A stretch of DNA of 64,000 nt from Microthyrium microscopicum (lineage: Eukaryota; Ascomycota; Dothideomycetes; Microthyriales; Microthyriaceae), in NCBI GenBank assembly GCA_010405405.1, contig MU004232.1, forward strand, positions 639,481-703,480, written 5' to 3'. The stretch's first letter is position 1. Every line of letters begins with the position of its first letter. A model generated the notes under the pieces. That model was not told the origin of the DNA and ran no database searches. It saw only the letters and a list, made by a program, of their open reading frames with translations. A program made the position numbers and the translations under genes. Positions 37,535-49,400 of the stretch are shown here, piece after piece.

Positions 37535-38821
37535 TCATCCCCAGCTTCCCCAAACCCCCGACGTAGCACCCACCAGATCATCCACATTCAACACATCAAC
37601 TCCCATCTTAACCAACAACGTCCAGATATAATACCTCAGTCCAACCGGCCAGCCTGGCGTATCCCAATACCTCGCCTTCAACCCCGCCTTTTGCGCACCC
37701 TGCATATAGTCCTGTATCTTTTCTTGCTGTGCCTCCGAGTACCGTCCCCACCAGGGAATGCCAATGGCGAGGTTGGCGGAAGTGGAGGCGTAGTAGGAGT
37801 TGCTAGGACTGTAAGGTTCCATGTTTGGTTCGCCCACCGGTGCCTCGTCTTTTGAGTTTTTGAGAGAAAACAGTTGAAGTGGCGCATCAAAGAAAATGTC
37901 GCGATATGTGCTGTTTTCGACGACGCGAGTAAATGGTGTGTTGCCGGTGCCTACTACTGTTATGGCACGTCGAATTACGTTTGTTCCGTCCCAGTAGCTT
38001 AGATATCCTCGTTCCCGTAGAGGTGCTAGATGTTGCATAACTGCGCCCCATGTCCCATTGCCCTCCGTCTTAAAGTCCACGAGCAGCACGAGTGTCTGGC
38101 TGGGCAATGTGTCAAACACGCCTCTGCCGCTTGCTTCCACGAACTCCGTCTTTGGATTCTGATGCGCTAATAGGGCCAGTAGTGGGTTGATATACAAGCT
38201 CTCGATAGTACGGCTTGCCGTCAACGAGGGAATGTCATGTCCGACGTAGAGGTTCGAACCGTAGTGCCAGACGTCTGCTTCTACGCTGATGCAGCCGGCA
38301 TGGAGGGCGTCAAAGAGCGGGATACGGCGCCAGTAGTCGTTGTGTGAGTGGCAGGGGACGGGAGTGATGTCGCGAGTGACATCTAGGGGATAGTTCGTCG
38401 CATTGGCGCCTTCATACTCCGGCCAGAAAGTGTCGCTGGACTTTAGAGTGAGATAACCCAAGAGCACACCGAGGATGGCAGCAAGACCGCTGATGGCGAG
38501 GGTGATGTAGCAGCAAGAGAAGACGATTGACGATATGGGCCGTTTGCGGTGGCGTGGGCTTTGAGATGGTGAGCTGGAGTGCATGCGGTCCTGAAGCTCG
38601 TATATGGGCAGCCAATTCGAGCGACGTCTGAATGAGAGCTTTGAGTTTAGACGTTCGAGCAGAGAAGGTACTCGTTTGTCTGAATATTTCCTTTCCTGGC
38701 TCTTGAAGTCTTCCGATAAATCCGGTTGATCTTGTTCATCACCCGCAAGGAGACCTTCTGCTTCGTCCTCGCGGTCGCCATGGGGCCCGTTCATAGAATC
38801 ATGATCTATTTTACTGACCAT
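37535..38821 (-). CDS. AIM6: AIM6-like PLC-type phosphodiesterase family protein
   Basis: Single exon, 428 residues. An acidic then basic cytosolic N-terminus (1-95) precedes one membrane segment at about 96-126 (IVFSCCYITLAISGLAAILG). The lumenal or outer domain begins TPVPCHSHNDYW (about 154-164), followed by EADVWHYG (181-188) and VGHD (193-196), the HSHNDY/E-D-H arrangement of the PI-PLC-like TIM barrel found in Altered inheritance of mitochondria protein 6. The C-terminal VKMGVDVLNVDDLVG strand closes the barrel. Catalytic His and acidic residues are present, so enzymatic activity is plausible; the substrate is unknown. The name comes from a yeast genetic screen and does not prove a mitochondrial location. 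Confidence 0.9.
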   Translation of the reverse strand: MVSKIDHDSMNGPHGDREDEAEGLLAGDEQDQPDLSEDFKSQERKYSDKRVPSLLERLNSKLSFRRRSNWLPIYELQDRMHSSSPSQSPRHRKRPISSIVFSCCYITLAISGLAAILGVLLGYLTLKSSDTFWPEYEGANATNYPLDVTRDITPVPCHSHNDYWRRIPLFDALHAGCISVEADVWHYGSNLYVGHDIPSLTASRTIESLYINPLLALLAHQNPKTEFVEASGRGVFDTLPSQTLVLLVDFKTEGNGTWGAVMQHLAPLRERGYLSYWDGTNVIRRAITVVGTGNTPFTRVVENSTYRDIFFDAPLQLFSLKNSKDEAPVGEPNMEPYSPSNSYYASTSANLAIGIPWWGRYSEAQQEKIQDYMQGAQKAGLKARYWDTPGWPVGLRYYIWTLLVKMGVDVLNVDDLVGATSGVWGSWG

Positions 38822-39980
38822 GCTGTCACTGTGGACAAGAACATTCTTTCTAAGAATTTGTCGATTTCCGTTGTTTACGAATCCATCAACGTTGAAGTTA
38901 GAGTTCGATGCTGGCGTGGAAGCCGTTCCAAATGTGATTGGCCAGGTCGCAAAGGGGTTGTTGAATGGGGGTCATTGAATCGACAGGGGCGTTGTTGTTT
39001 GAGCCGATTTTATGTGAGAAGCACTATTGTTCATTTTTGGCGTATTGCTAGTAATACCATTTTGAAACCTTGTAAAAGCAGCAGAAAGCCGATGACAATG
39101 AGGTCTTGTATCGAAAGCTGGGAAGCTAGGCCCAAAGTGATGGGAACATCCTCGTCTTCATGTTCCGATGATATCTTTTTGGAGGTTAATTAAAAAAGGC
39201 AATAGCCTTTTGGGCTCTTGTATCCATGATTAGTGTTGGTTCGGGTTTTTCTTGTGGAGTCGGTATTAGTTGATATCTCAGCGTTTCCCAACGTCTTTAT
39301 CTTGATCAAAATACCTTAGTCTCTACATCAAACATAAAACCTAATAGTTCATGCTAACTTGCCTTTGAAGAGTACGAAAATGAAGTGCTAATATAATCAT
39401 GCGCAAGATACACCAGTCTAATGTCAAGCGGGAAGAGGACGTAGGCAGGGGAGTAGATACACTTCATTCACTATTCAGCTAAACTGTCTATTACTCTCCC
39501 ACGCACAAGACGCGGTCAAGAGCCAGACTATATATAGCCTACAACTACAACTCCCATTGAGCCATCAACCGCTAGCTCATGCTCCCATGATATCTATTCG
39601 CGCCACACTGATCAACCTAGGATCTAATTGTTGGTAAGAGACTGAAAATGTCCAGAGTCCAACACAATGTAACTTTTGATTTGTTTTCGTGGATGATGCA
39701 TTCGTGATTAACGTGATGGTGTTCGTAAATGTTTTGCTATTGTCCGCAGAGGGGCCACCGGTTCTACCGTACGGAAAAGGCTGCTGTCTCGTCACCGACA
39801 GCTCCAAGGAATTAGTGTTTAGTCGATGAGGATAGCATCATTGATGGATACTGTGTGGATATATGTCGACCAGGAGGTATCGCAGAAACAGAGAACACCA
39901 AAAAGCAAACTACTACCCGCCCGTACGGCAAGGCAAAGTCTTTCAAACAACAACAAGAAGCCGCTCTCGAGGAGGATAAC
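38822..39980. other. Intergenic, nothing recognised
   Basis: Upstream of AIM6 and 3' flank of eIF4E. Short frames on both strands only; the plus-strand frame from 38726 runs over the AIM6 start and looks accidental. Confidence 0.45.
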
Positions 39981-40843
39981 TTAGCACGAGTACTTCGCCT
40001 TTGCACGCGTGCTACCAGCATGCGCAGAGTCCGTATGTCCCGAGAACTCCACCTTGTCCGCCTCCTCGAGACTAAGCGTCTCCTTGAACCGGCGCCCAAT
40101 CTTCATCAACGTATCCGCACCAGCATTATTGGGCGCAGCGTTGCGTTTTCCGCCAGCACCAGTGGAGCGGGTCCAGAGACCGATACGGTAGAAGCCCTTG
40201 CGGACGTTCACGACAACGCCCATTATTTCATTGTCGTCTTCGTCTTCCAGGGTTTCACCGATGGCGGCAAGCATTATGTGCAGCCAGAGATTGTCGATGT
40301 TGACGCTCTTCTTGTCTTTGAACTGGTAGGCCCATTTCCCGCCGTGCTTGTTTTGGAGGTCCTCCCATTCCGGGCGGACGCCTTGCTTGAAGAGATGGTA
40401 GTCGGATTTGACGGCGAGGTCGGATGTTGGTGTGATGTTGTTCTAGAAAAGGTCAGTGCTGGTGATGTAGTAGATGGTAGGGTGACGTACGTAGATGCCC
40501 CAGAATTCTTCGACGGAGTCGAAAGAGATGACCTCTTTCAGCAGATCGTTCCAGTTTTTGTCCTGTAGAACAATTAGTATTTTGTTTCGTATGCTGTATG
40601 ACGTGGACTGACATTTGCGGTGGGCGGCTTGGTAAACCAAAGAGTCCAGGTGTTCATGAGAGGATGCTTGACGTTGAAGTTGTCAGAGTCATGGAAGACA
40701 GTGCGGACGGAGCTTGGATCATGGATGGCTGCCATAATGCTGGCATCTATCTTGGAAGCGTTGTCATTGCTGCCATCTTCTGGTGAGATTGGGATGGTAT
40801 CCAGAGGTACGGGAGAGGATGAGTGGCTAGCAACAGAGGCCAT
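39981..40843 (-). CDS. eIF4E: Translation initiation factor eIF4E (mRNA cap-binding)
   Basis: Three exons, 40843-40613, 40562-40491 and 40442-39981, give 254 residues. The core begins VKHPLMNTWTLWFTKPP and carries the cap-stacking tryptophans in NTWTLWF and GVRPEWEDLQNKHGGKWAY. SFDSVEEFWGIYNNI is the eIF4G/4E-BP binding face, and the phosphate-contacting basic residues occur in VRKGFYRIGLWTRS. The N-terminal 50 residues are Ser/Asp-rich and variable as usual. Intron 1 uses donor gtcagt; intron 2 starts gtacgt. The tail ends SAHAGSTRAKAKYSC, close to the usual fungal end. Role: recruits the 5' cap to eIF4F for translation. Confidence 0.95.
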
Positions 40844-41838
40844 GATGAGGTAGTCTAGGGTTGGAGAAGTATTGTAGGGTAATGTGTAGGCTGAGGCTCA
40901 AGAGTGCAAATAGTGAAGACTGAAGGGAGCGTTGATGAGACTGGTGGGTAATGTTGACGGAGAATTGTGTTGGGGGAGAAATAGAGGAGCAATAGGTTTG
41001 ACGGAACGACAACAAAAGAGGCTTGCAGGTAGCACCGGCTGTCAAAGCAAGTGTGTAGAGCAAGCAGAGTGGAGTAATGGAGTTGGAGAGGTGTAGGAGG
41101 GTAGGATCTGAGGTCTTGAACTGGTGGAGTTGAGGCGAGAATTTCCAAATGTGAAGTAGAAACTGCGCCGCGCTTACTTGACGCGCGCATCTCTCCTTCC
41201 TATCAACCAATCAACCCACGCGATCATTTTTATATGGTGTTGACAGTATGAGAAATCTTAGGAACTGACGACTACAAGCATGCCAAATGTTTGATATTCT
41301 ACTAGACTGGTTACAGCGATCCAAATACCGTCATTTGCTATTCCTGGCCACCCAATTACCAAATAGGACAACTGCGATACTCTTCAGCCTTGCCTACTCT
41401 GGCTGTACCAAGTCATGACATGCATTTCTTCAAACGCAATTGCCACCCCTTTCATCTTGTTCTGCCATATACTGATGGGCACTGCAGTCACCATTCTCTG
41501 TGTAATCAATTTGCAGTAAGATATGTAGACATTCCTCTCACCATCAAATCCCTCATAGACAAGGATCGTCAGTGAGAGCCTCGACGCATTACACGGAGTA
41601 CATGTCCAATTTAATCTCAGCATTTCTCGGCGCAACAAAGACCACTGAATCGGTCGTATTGCAATTTGACATCCATGCTTGACTCCGGCCCCATCTCCTC
41701 ATCGCCAACACCACAGCACCTTCAATGGCACTTCAAGAACTCTCAATTAGTAGTATTATTAGCATGTGAAAATATGTACTTCATCCGACGCTCAAAGCCA
41801 GTATCGAACAGACCTGCTTCCCCGTATGCAATGCCTCG
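40844..41838. other. Intergenic: eIF4E upstream region and ERG9 3' flank
   Basis: No gene supported. The first 350 bp, read on the minus strand, is C/T-rich, consistent with a leader and promoter of a strongly expressed gene. Confidence 0.45.
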
Positions 41839-43449
41839 TCAAAGCTCAACATGCCCAGCATCGACAGTTGCGGTCGACGTAATAACCTTCGTCACCACGG
41901 TCTCTGCAGCATCTTTGGGAAATAGAGTTCCGCTGGTCAGTTCTTGCCAAAGAAGATCAAAACGTGCGCCTGCAAGGTAAGCCACGCCCACCTGTCACCG
42001 TTTGTCAGTTGCTGAAAAAAAGGTGGAAAGGGGTAATACGTACCATGGAAATAGAGCAAACGAAAATAGTAGCAAGAACAGCAAGACCCATATAAATAAG
42101 CTCCCACGTGTTTTCCTTCTCTACGGCGCGCTCCTTCTCGATTTGTTCTGATGTTTTGGCATTTGCTGGCTTGGCTGCTTTTTGGGATGGGAAGAGCTTC
42201 TCGATGAATTGCTCAATCTGAACACAGCTTGTTAGCACGGACTCCGCCATGTTTTGAAGAGTGGTTACTTGCCTTGCCGCAGGCGATGCTTATTTCCAGA
42301 TAATGTGGGTCCTGCGGTGAACTCTTCTTGTGAATTTCTCTCGTATACTTCTTGAATACTTCCGTAACCAGCTTCAAATTCTGCGTGCTCTGCGTCATGA
42401 TTTCACATGCCTCGCCTTTCGAAATCTTGACGTTTCGTTGAAATAGGGCGTAGTTCCGGAAGCATGCGTTCAACGTTGCGATTGCCATTGTTTGTGGGAT
42501 GGCGCAGAAGTTGAAGACGGATTGTTCCTTGATGCCGGCGAGATAATAAAGACATTCATCGACCTTGTGAAGCGCCAAAAGAATCATCTCTGCGCTACAG
42601 TTGAGTGCCTTTTCGCGGTTTTCCGGCTTGAATAGATCTTCAAACTCATCCACATATTGGGACCAGATTTGTTTCGGATAGAAGCGTCGGTTGTCATCGT
42701 AGTCTTCTTTGATGTCGCGGATGATGTTGGTCTGCTGGAGGAATTGGCCCATGCTTTCCATCAGTTCGGGACGTTCGAGGAGGGCGGGAAGAGCCAGACC
42801 AGCTTCTACGAAGAGTCGCGTGCAGCCTTCGCCGACTAGTCCGGCCACGTAATGGCAGTACTTCTCGTATTCTTCCACGGTATTGACACCATTTTCGTTA
42901 TGTTCCGCATTGTCGCAGTAGTAGGCCATACCATCTCCCATGCGCTTGGTAATGTCTGTGATGATTTTCTGGTACGCAGGCTTGATCTTCGCATACTCCT
43001 GAATAACGCAGTCAAACTCAACCAGAAGTTGTCTGTCTTTCTCGCGCTCGTGGTTTCCATCAAAGCTCCAGCCTGGTTGTTCCAATATCTTATCAAAGCC
43101 TTTTAGAATGGGGAGCTTGGTCTCGAGGGGAATTGTCATGTCATCTTCGATTGTGTCGAGTCCTCGCAGGATGAGATAGAAGATGCATACTGGCACGAGA
43201 AGCTCAGGGTGTAGCTCTTTGATGACGGCAGCGAAGGATCGGGAAGTAAGGTCGAGGAAGTAAAAGCACTTTTTGGTGTTTTCGGATTCGGCTTTTTCGT
43301 CGCGCTCATGAACAGGGAGATGGTAAAGTTTCCTATTTACCATTAGTCTTCGAAAGTATCGGAAAACCCACGGGCACCTACCATTGTATTATAGCTCGTA
43401 GCTCTGTTGGATGTGTAAGGTAATGAACGACACTGCCAGCGGAAACCAT
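41839..43449 (-). CDS. ERG9: Squalene synthase (farnesyl-diphosphate farnesyltransferase)
   Basis: Four exons, 43449-43382, 43332-42273, 42217-42044 and 41991-41839, give 484 residues. It begins [20 protein letters not shown]; the first exon ends inside Trp23. The first Asp-rich motif is LDTIEDD (81-87); [12 protein letters not shown] and the second, [17 protein letters not shown], follow, with [14 protein letters not shown] typical of the family. A C-terminal helix ([19 protein letters not shown]) anchors the enzyme in the ER membrane; exon 4 extends it by [15 protein letters not shown] and a hydrophilic tail. Intron 2 has a GC donor (gcaagt at 42272). Reaction: two farnesyl diphosphates to squalene via presqualene diphosphate with NADPH, the first committed step to ergosterol. 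Confidence 0.96.
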
Positions 43450-43999
43450 GTTGAGATGTTTCGAGGTGCAGTAAAGCTGCAACAAAGCCCCTGAGAAGTG
43501 GAAGTTTGTCAATGTTTCAACACCAAATCCACTGAAATAGACAATCTCGCAAGAACAAAAACTTTTGCAGAGTCGAAAACGGCAATCAAGGGATGCAGAA
43601 AGTTGGGAAAGAGGAGTTGGAGCGAATCCGCAAAAGTGAAGTCAGCTTAACCATGGATTGTACCCGAGGTTCCGCCGAAAATTTCTCCGCAAATTGCCTA
43701 TCTCAACTGCCCGTTTAGGCAATCTGAGAGTGTCATGCATGGCAAACCCGCCGGATTTGGCCATGTCCGTCGGTATGCGCCCTATTGGTCAACTACACCC
43801 TATACATTTATTTAGTCACGCCATATAATCTGCAAGAGAGACGCGAAGCGTAAACGGAACATTAAATCATATCCTGTCCGATCCATCAAATCTATAGGGG
43901 CTGGGGGATAATACAAGCGCAAGCTTCGAGACAACGTAAAATCAACAGATAGACACATCCAAATTCAATTCGCGTTACATTGATACCTACCTAACGTCA
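43450..43999. other. Intergenic, nothing recognised
   Basis: Promoter and leader of ERG9 and 3' flank of the DnaJ gene. I did not find a clear sterol-response element by eye. Confidence 0.4.
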
Positions 44000-45719
44000 C
44001 TACCGCTTCTCCCGATCCCAACTCTCATTGAACTTCGTATCGCCATACTCCTCAGCTTTGCTTGATGCAGCCGTCTTCTTAGGCACCGTCTCCTTCTTCT
44101 CCTTATCTTTCTTCTTCGTGTCCTTCTCCTTCTTGATTTGCGCCTCCGCCATCAACTGTTCAAACGCCATGAAATCACCTTCCTCGTCTGGATCTCTCGC
44201 AGCTTTGGCAAACATATCGCCAATGATCACGAGGCCTTGCGCGCGCTCCACCCGCTTCTCGAGCTTAACGGTCTTGTCGTTGAGGACGCGCTCACAGACT
44301 TCTCTCAGGATGCTTTGGATTTCAAACTTCGAGCCACGCCACGCGGCAGCCAAGATTTTGCCAGTGAGTCGTTTTTCGTATTCAGCCTTCTTCTCGTCTG
44401 TCCAGTCTTCGCCGCCCTTTTCTTCCATGCGTACCATCTCCTCCATAGTGACCTGCGCGTCTATCGCAGTCGAAATGGTAGTCCATGTTTCCTTGGCAAG
44501 GGTTCCCTTCTCCTTCATCCGGCTCCAGATACCACTAAGTCCAAAGAGCTTTTGACTTTTGAGGAAACTGGTACCTTTCATGACGTACGTCTGGCCCATG
44601 GCGTGCAAGATTTCGATACCAAAGGATTCCATCTTGAGATTTTCGATTTCAAGCTTGATTTGCTCCTTGAAGGCGTTTGTGACTTGAGGATCGCGGTCGG
44701 TTTCTGTCCAGACAGAGAGACGATCGACGAGTTTCTTGGAGAGGGTGGAGACTCGTTCTTCGCGCTGTTTTTTGCGCTCCATTTCGTAGGCATGGAGCTC
44801 TTCGCGCTGTTCTTTGGATAGTCCTTTTTTCTTTTGCTTTTCCCGGAGATTCTTCTCTTCTTCTGTCATTGCGGCTTCTTCCGCTGCAGTCAAGGGTTCG
44901 TTGCTGTGTTCAAGGGCGAGACGGCTTGGAACTCCACCAGGGCGCGGGGTGCTTGTACCAGAGGGCGTAGGTGACGTGCCTAGAGCAGGCGATTCAACAC
45001 CAGCGTGGAGGTTAGGTTCGGCGGGTCGGAGTGGAATATTGACATCGGCGGGCTTCTCGGTAGAAGCATCTGCGGCGGTAGGTTTGACATATGCTTTTGT
45101 AGATGGATCCGCTCCTGTTGCTGGATCTGCAGGCTTTTCGCCAGCTGGTACTTCGCCAGCATGGGCAGGATCTTGAGCTTCTGCTTCTTCAGCAGCAGCG
45201 GCGGCAGCGGCAGCTTCCTCTTCTTCGCGCATAGTGATGTCCATGGTCTTGGTCAGATCCTTCATGAGAGAAAGCTCTCCGATCCTATATATGTGTTAGC
45301 TGTAGTCTGGGACAGTATCAACAAGCCTACCAGTCCACAAAAGCATCGCCACCGAATATCATGGTAAAGAATTCAGACGGATCTTCGAAGCCTGAGCTTG
45401 GCATAGCCCTTTCTTTGCCATATTTGTCGTATTGGCTCCGAAGAGCTTTATCGCTCAATACTTGGTATGCCTCGCCAATCTAATCAAATAGCACCAGGTT
45501 AGCGCTACGTTCGCTGTTTCAAGAACCGGCCAAGGTCGAAAAATAATTATCAGAAGGCAAAGAACGTACGACTTGGAACTTCTCCCCAGCAGTCTCATCG
45601 TCCGGGTTTTTATCGGGATGTAGCTGTATAGCCTTCTTGCGATAGGCCTTTTTGATTTCCAGCTCGGTAGCAGTAGGGGTGACGCCCAAGGCGTCGTAGT
45701 ATTCCGTGTCGACAACCAT
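44000..45719 (-). CDS. DnaJ protein with C-terminal X domain (Caj1/Djp1 type)
   Basis: Three exons, 45719-45570, 45479-45331 and 45284-44000, give 527 residues. The J domain opens [22 protein letters not shown] and has HPD at residues 34-36; splicing restores [20 protein letters not shown] glycine-free linker then leads to an Ala/Glu run and low-complexity Pro/Ala segments (about 110-230). The rest is the charged helical DnaJ-X domain ([19 protein letters not shown] ... [16 protein letters not shown] ... [30 protein letters not shown]). Such proteins are J-type Hsp70 co-chaperones; Djp1 assists peroxisomal and mitochondrial protein import. The Ala run comes from a GCN-rich tract at 45189-45215. 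The ATG at 45719 is the first true one in frame. Confidence 0.9.
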
Positions 45720-46481
45720 GGCTGCTGTCGGAACGTAGCTTTGCAACAGGAAGTACTAAGAATGGGCCAGTTGAGGATGTTTGCGGAGCGTATCTGCGTA
45801 AGGTCGAGGTATGGAGGAACGGTGGTGGGGGTCGTAGGCGGCCGTGGCAGCGCCGCGGATTGAAGGATGGGCGGATATATAGGTGCTGTGTGTTGTTAGG
45901 AGTGTATGAGAGAAGATGGGAGGCTATGTAAGACCACAGCTGTCTCGTTCACTCGAGGTCAGAGACAGAGAAAAAGTGAAGCCTGATCTCAGTGCAGGCG
46001 CGGGCAGTCTAAAGTGTCGATGCGGCGGTTGCAGGAACGGCCAATTTAATGCCAAGAGCGGCTCGGGAAGACGTCACTTTGCTGAGCCACGTCTGCTTTC
46101 CGCCCTTAGCCACGATCAAAGACAAGTTGACTAGTATGAGGAGAGACGTGATAGAGATCTCGTGAATGTCTTTGACAGATCTCTTTGAAATGAAACAGCA
46201 TAATGAACAACAATAACAAATCAATTCGCAAAGTTTAGCCTAACCAAAAAGAAGCAAAAACGCTACAATCCCATCCCGCCAACGCCAACATTATCAATGG
46301 GTATCAAGCGCCCTCAAGAGTCTTCTAACAAGCACAACAACCCCAAAGACTCCTTTCTAGTCAACGTATGTCTCCCCGTGAACGACTTTCTCCTGTCAAC
46401 GACCCCTTCTACCTTCCCAAGGCTTCTCTGCCTCCCAAGCTTCCCAACACTTCCCTTCCTGTCAAGAAACCACCTAAGACC
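45720..46481. other. Intergenic between two minus-strand genes
   Basis: Promoter of the DnaJ gene and 3' flank of the kinesin gene. No gene supported. Confidence 0.45.
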
Positions 46482-49400
46482 CTAACTACGATCATGGCTC
46501 CTCAACTTCCGCCCAGGTCTCACACTGCCCACGCCAACACTCGCACTGAGTTCCGGCACTTTGACATTTTCCCCCATCATATTCTCCCCTCCATGGCGGT
46601 CTAGTGTTCCTGTCACAGTGCTGCGTGCGCCGACTCGGCGCTTAACCGGGCCGTCACGCTCTGCTGCTGCGCGCGGTCTCTTAAGCGTTGGTAGAGCGGC
46701 GAGAACATCTTTTGTTGGTGATGGGATTGTTGGTAGTGTATTGAGTGTGTTGTTGACAGTGTTTGGATCCAATTCGCGTAGACCAGTCGACGTATTACTG
46801 CTGGTGTTTGACGAAGAGGTGGTTGGGCGCACAGGGGAGTTGGAAGATGCGGTGAAATCGATGTAGACGCGTGGTTTGGATGGTGATTTTGCTGGACTAC
46901 TATGTGGATGTGGGCCCGCAGATCTTAATCTCGCAAGGATGGTGTCGCGCGACGCGGTGCGTGGGAGGGAGGTTGGGTAGGCGTAATCTTTTGGTGTTGG
47001 TGAGGTTCCTGTTGGTACATACTCGTCTAGCTTTGCCCCTGTGATTTGGTCGCGTAGCTCAGTGAGTGGTTGGCGGAGTTCAGCGATTGGTATGAGAGAG
47101 TGAAGAGTTGCTTGGAGACCAGTTGTGGTTGAGGACATATCTGTGTCGAATGTGTTGGTGTGGTCGAGAGTGGTGGAGAGGGTGCTGAAGATGGAAGAGT
47201 ATGTTTCTTGTACAGTGGACGCGAGAGAGTTGAACGAGGCGAGGCGGGTGGCGTGGGCGGTGTTGTTTTGAGTTTGGATTTTGGAGACGATGGTGTCGAG
47301 GGTGGACATTTCTGTGTCGAGGTGCTCGACTTGCTCGGCGACGATGCGGGTTGTTTCGGAGTGGACTGATGATGTTACTTCGGTTAGAGCATCGGTGTGC
47401 TTGTTTGCGGCCTGCGAGATATTAGTATTGGCGAGGAGTGAGAAGTGAGTGGAACTTACAGCAAAGTCTCGTTGTATCTTGCTCTTCATGGTATCTCGAG
47501 ATTTGACCAGCTTACCGCTAAAGTCTCTGGATCTGGCTACCAAGAGCTCGCTATTCTTCTCGAAGGTCTCGCCAGCTTGTGCATGAGTTGCGCTGACCGA
47601 TCTAAATTGTTGTGGTAGACTTCCAATCTCAAGCATACGCAAGTCTTGCTGTTCGGTTGTAGCCTGAACCAACTGCTGGATCTTCGACATAAGCTCTGCA
47701 TTCTCTTTCTCTCGGATCTCCTTCTCCTTCTCCACCAAGCCCTCGAGGCTATCAACTGTTTGGGCCTGTTCTGTCGCAAGCTGAGAGTTCGCTACCGTCA
47801 TTTGACTTCGCAATTGGTCCAGCTCTTCCCGTTGCTCAACAATCTCTGTGCTCATCTCATCAAATGTACTCCGAAACTCTCGTCCCAAAGTAGCATACGA
47901 TGTATGTAAATCAGCATGAAACGCCTGAATTTCCTTCATAATTCCAGCAGAGATCCGTTGTGCTGCGACTCCAAGATCTTCCAGTCCAGCGCCAACTTTG
48001 GCCTTGACGTCCTCACGCAACGAGGCGACTTCGCCAAGAACTTCACTAAGCTCTGACTTTGCCTGCGCTGTTTGTTGTATAACGTCCTCACGAGCTTGTG
48101 TGAATGCTTCGCTGTTGTCTTTGAGAGTCTGTTGCGCGGCTGAAAGGTCGCGTACTTCAGTCTGTACAAATCCCAACATACGACTCGCAAGCTGATCAAC
48201 CAACATCGTCTGCTCAACCCGCAACTTCTCCAGCCGCTCATCCACCGCACTCGTCGTATAGCCAACTTGTTCCTGCGCCTCAACCCACCGGGAACGATGT
48301 ACACCGCTCAACTCAGACCGTCTTCGCACTTTCGCATGCAAACCCTCCACATCACCCGTCGCCTCATCAAGCGATGTGATTAACGAATTGGCGCGATCAG
48401 CCAACAACTGTTCACTTCTCGCATGCTGCGCCGCAACATACGCCTCCTCATCCAACGCCTTCTTCGTATGCCTCAACATCAAATCAGTACGCTCCAACAC
48501 ATCCTTCGTAGAATCAAGCTGTGCCTTTGTAGTCTCCGCATCCTTCTTGAGAAGCTGTGATGAAGCTGTGAGCGTGAAGAGCTCCTGGATCTTCCGCTCA
48601 AGCTTATACTCCATACTCTCAATCATCTCCTTCTGCTCCTTGATCATCGTCTTTTGCGCATCGGTTGATGCTGTCATTGCATCAAACGCATCTTGGGAGA
48701 TATAGTGCCCATTTTTGTGTCTTGTAGCCAAGAGCTCACTCTTCAATTTTTCAATTTCGAGTGTGAATTCTTTGAGTAGGGTCTTTTTGGGAATTATTTG
48801 ATTGATTTGCGGTTTATTTTTGATGTTCTTTGCGCGGAAGGCGTAGTCGAGTGTTGAGAGCGTTTCTTCAAGATTAGAGCGTGCGGGTGAGAGGGTGGCG
48901 ATGATGCATGTTTTTGTGCGACCACCGAGGGAGTCTTGGAGGAGACGGGTGAGTTTTGACTCGCGATAAGGAATATGTGAAGTTCGGTCGACGAGGCCGT
49001 TTATTACGCGCCCGAGTGCGACAAGGGATTTATTGATGAGACCAGCTTCCGTAGCACGCTTCTTTTCGGCGCCAGAATTCTTGATGTTTTCAGAGCCCGC
49101 GAGATCAACGAGATTCAATTTTCCTGTGGATACGTGCTCTTCGCCAGAATCGGTGGTATGTTTTGATTGTACGGAAATGGTGAAGATTGTGTGAGAGCGG
49201 GAAGAGAGATCGTTGCATTTTGTGGCTGCTACTTGGCGTTTATTGGAGCCTAGACGGAGGAGCTGGACACCTTTGCGGGCGTTGGTGATGTACGTTTCTT
49301 CCATGCCTTGGACGTAGGTTGTAGAGCCCTTTTTGTTGTCGCCGGAGACGATATTGAGCTTGATTGAGTCTTCAGTGGAGAGAAGATCGCGGAGCTCTTC

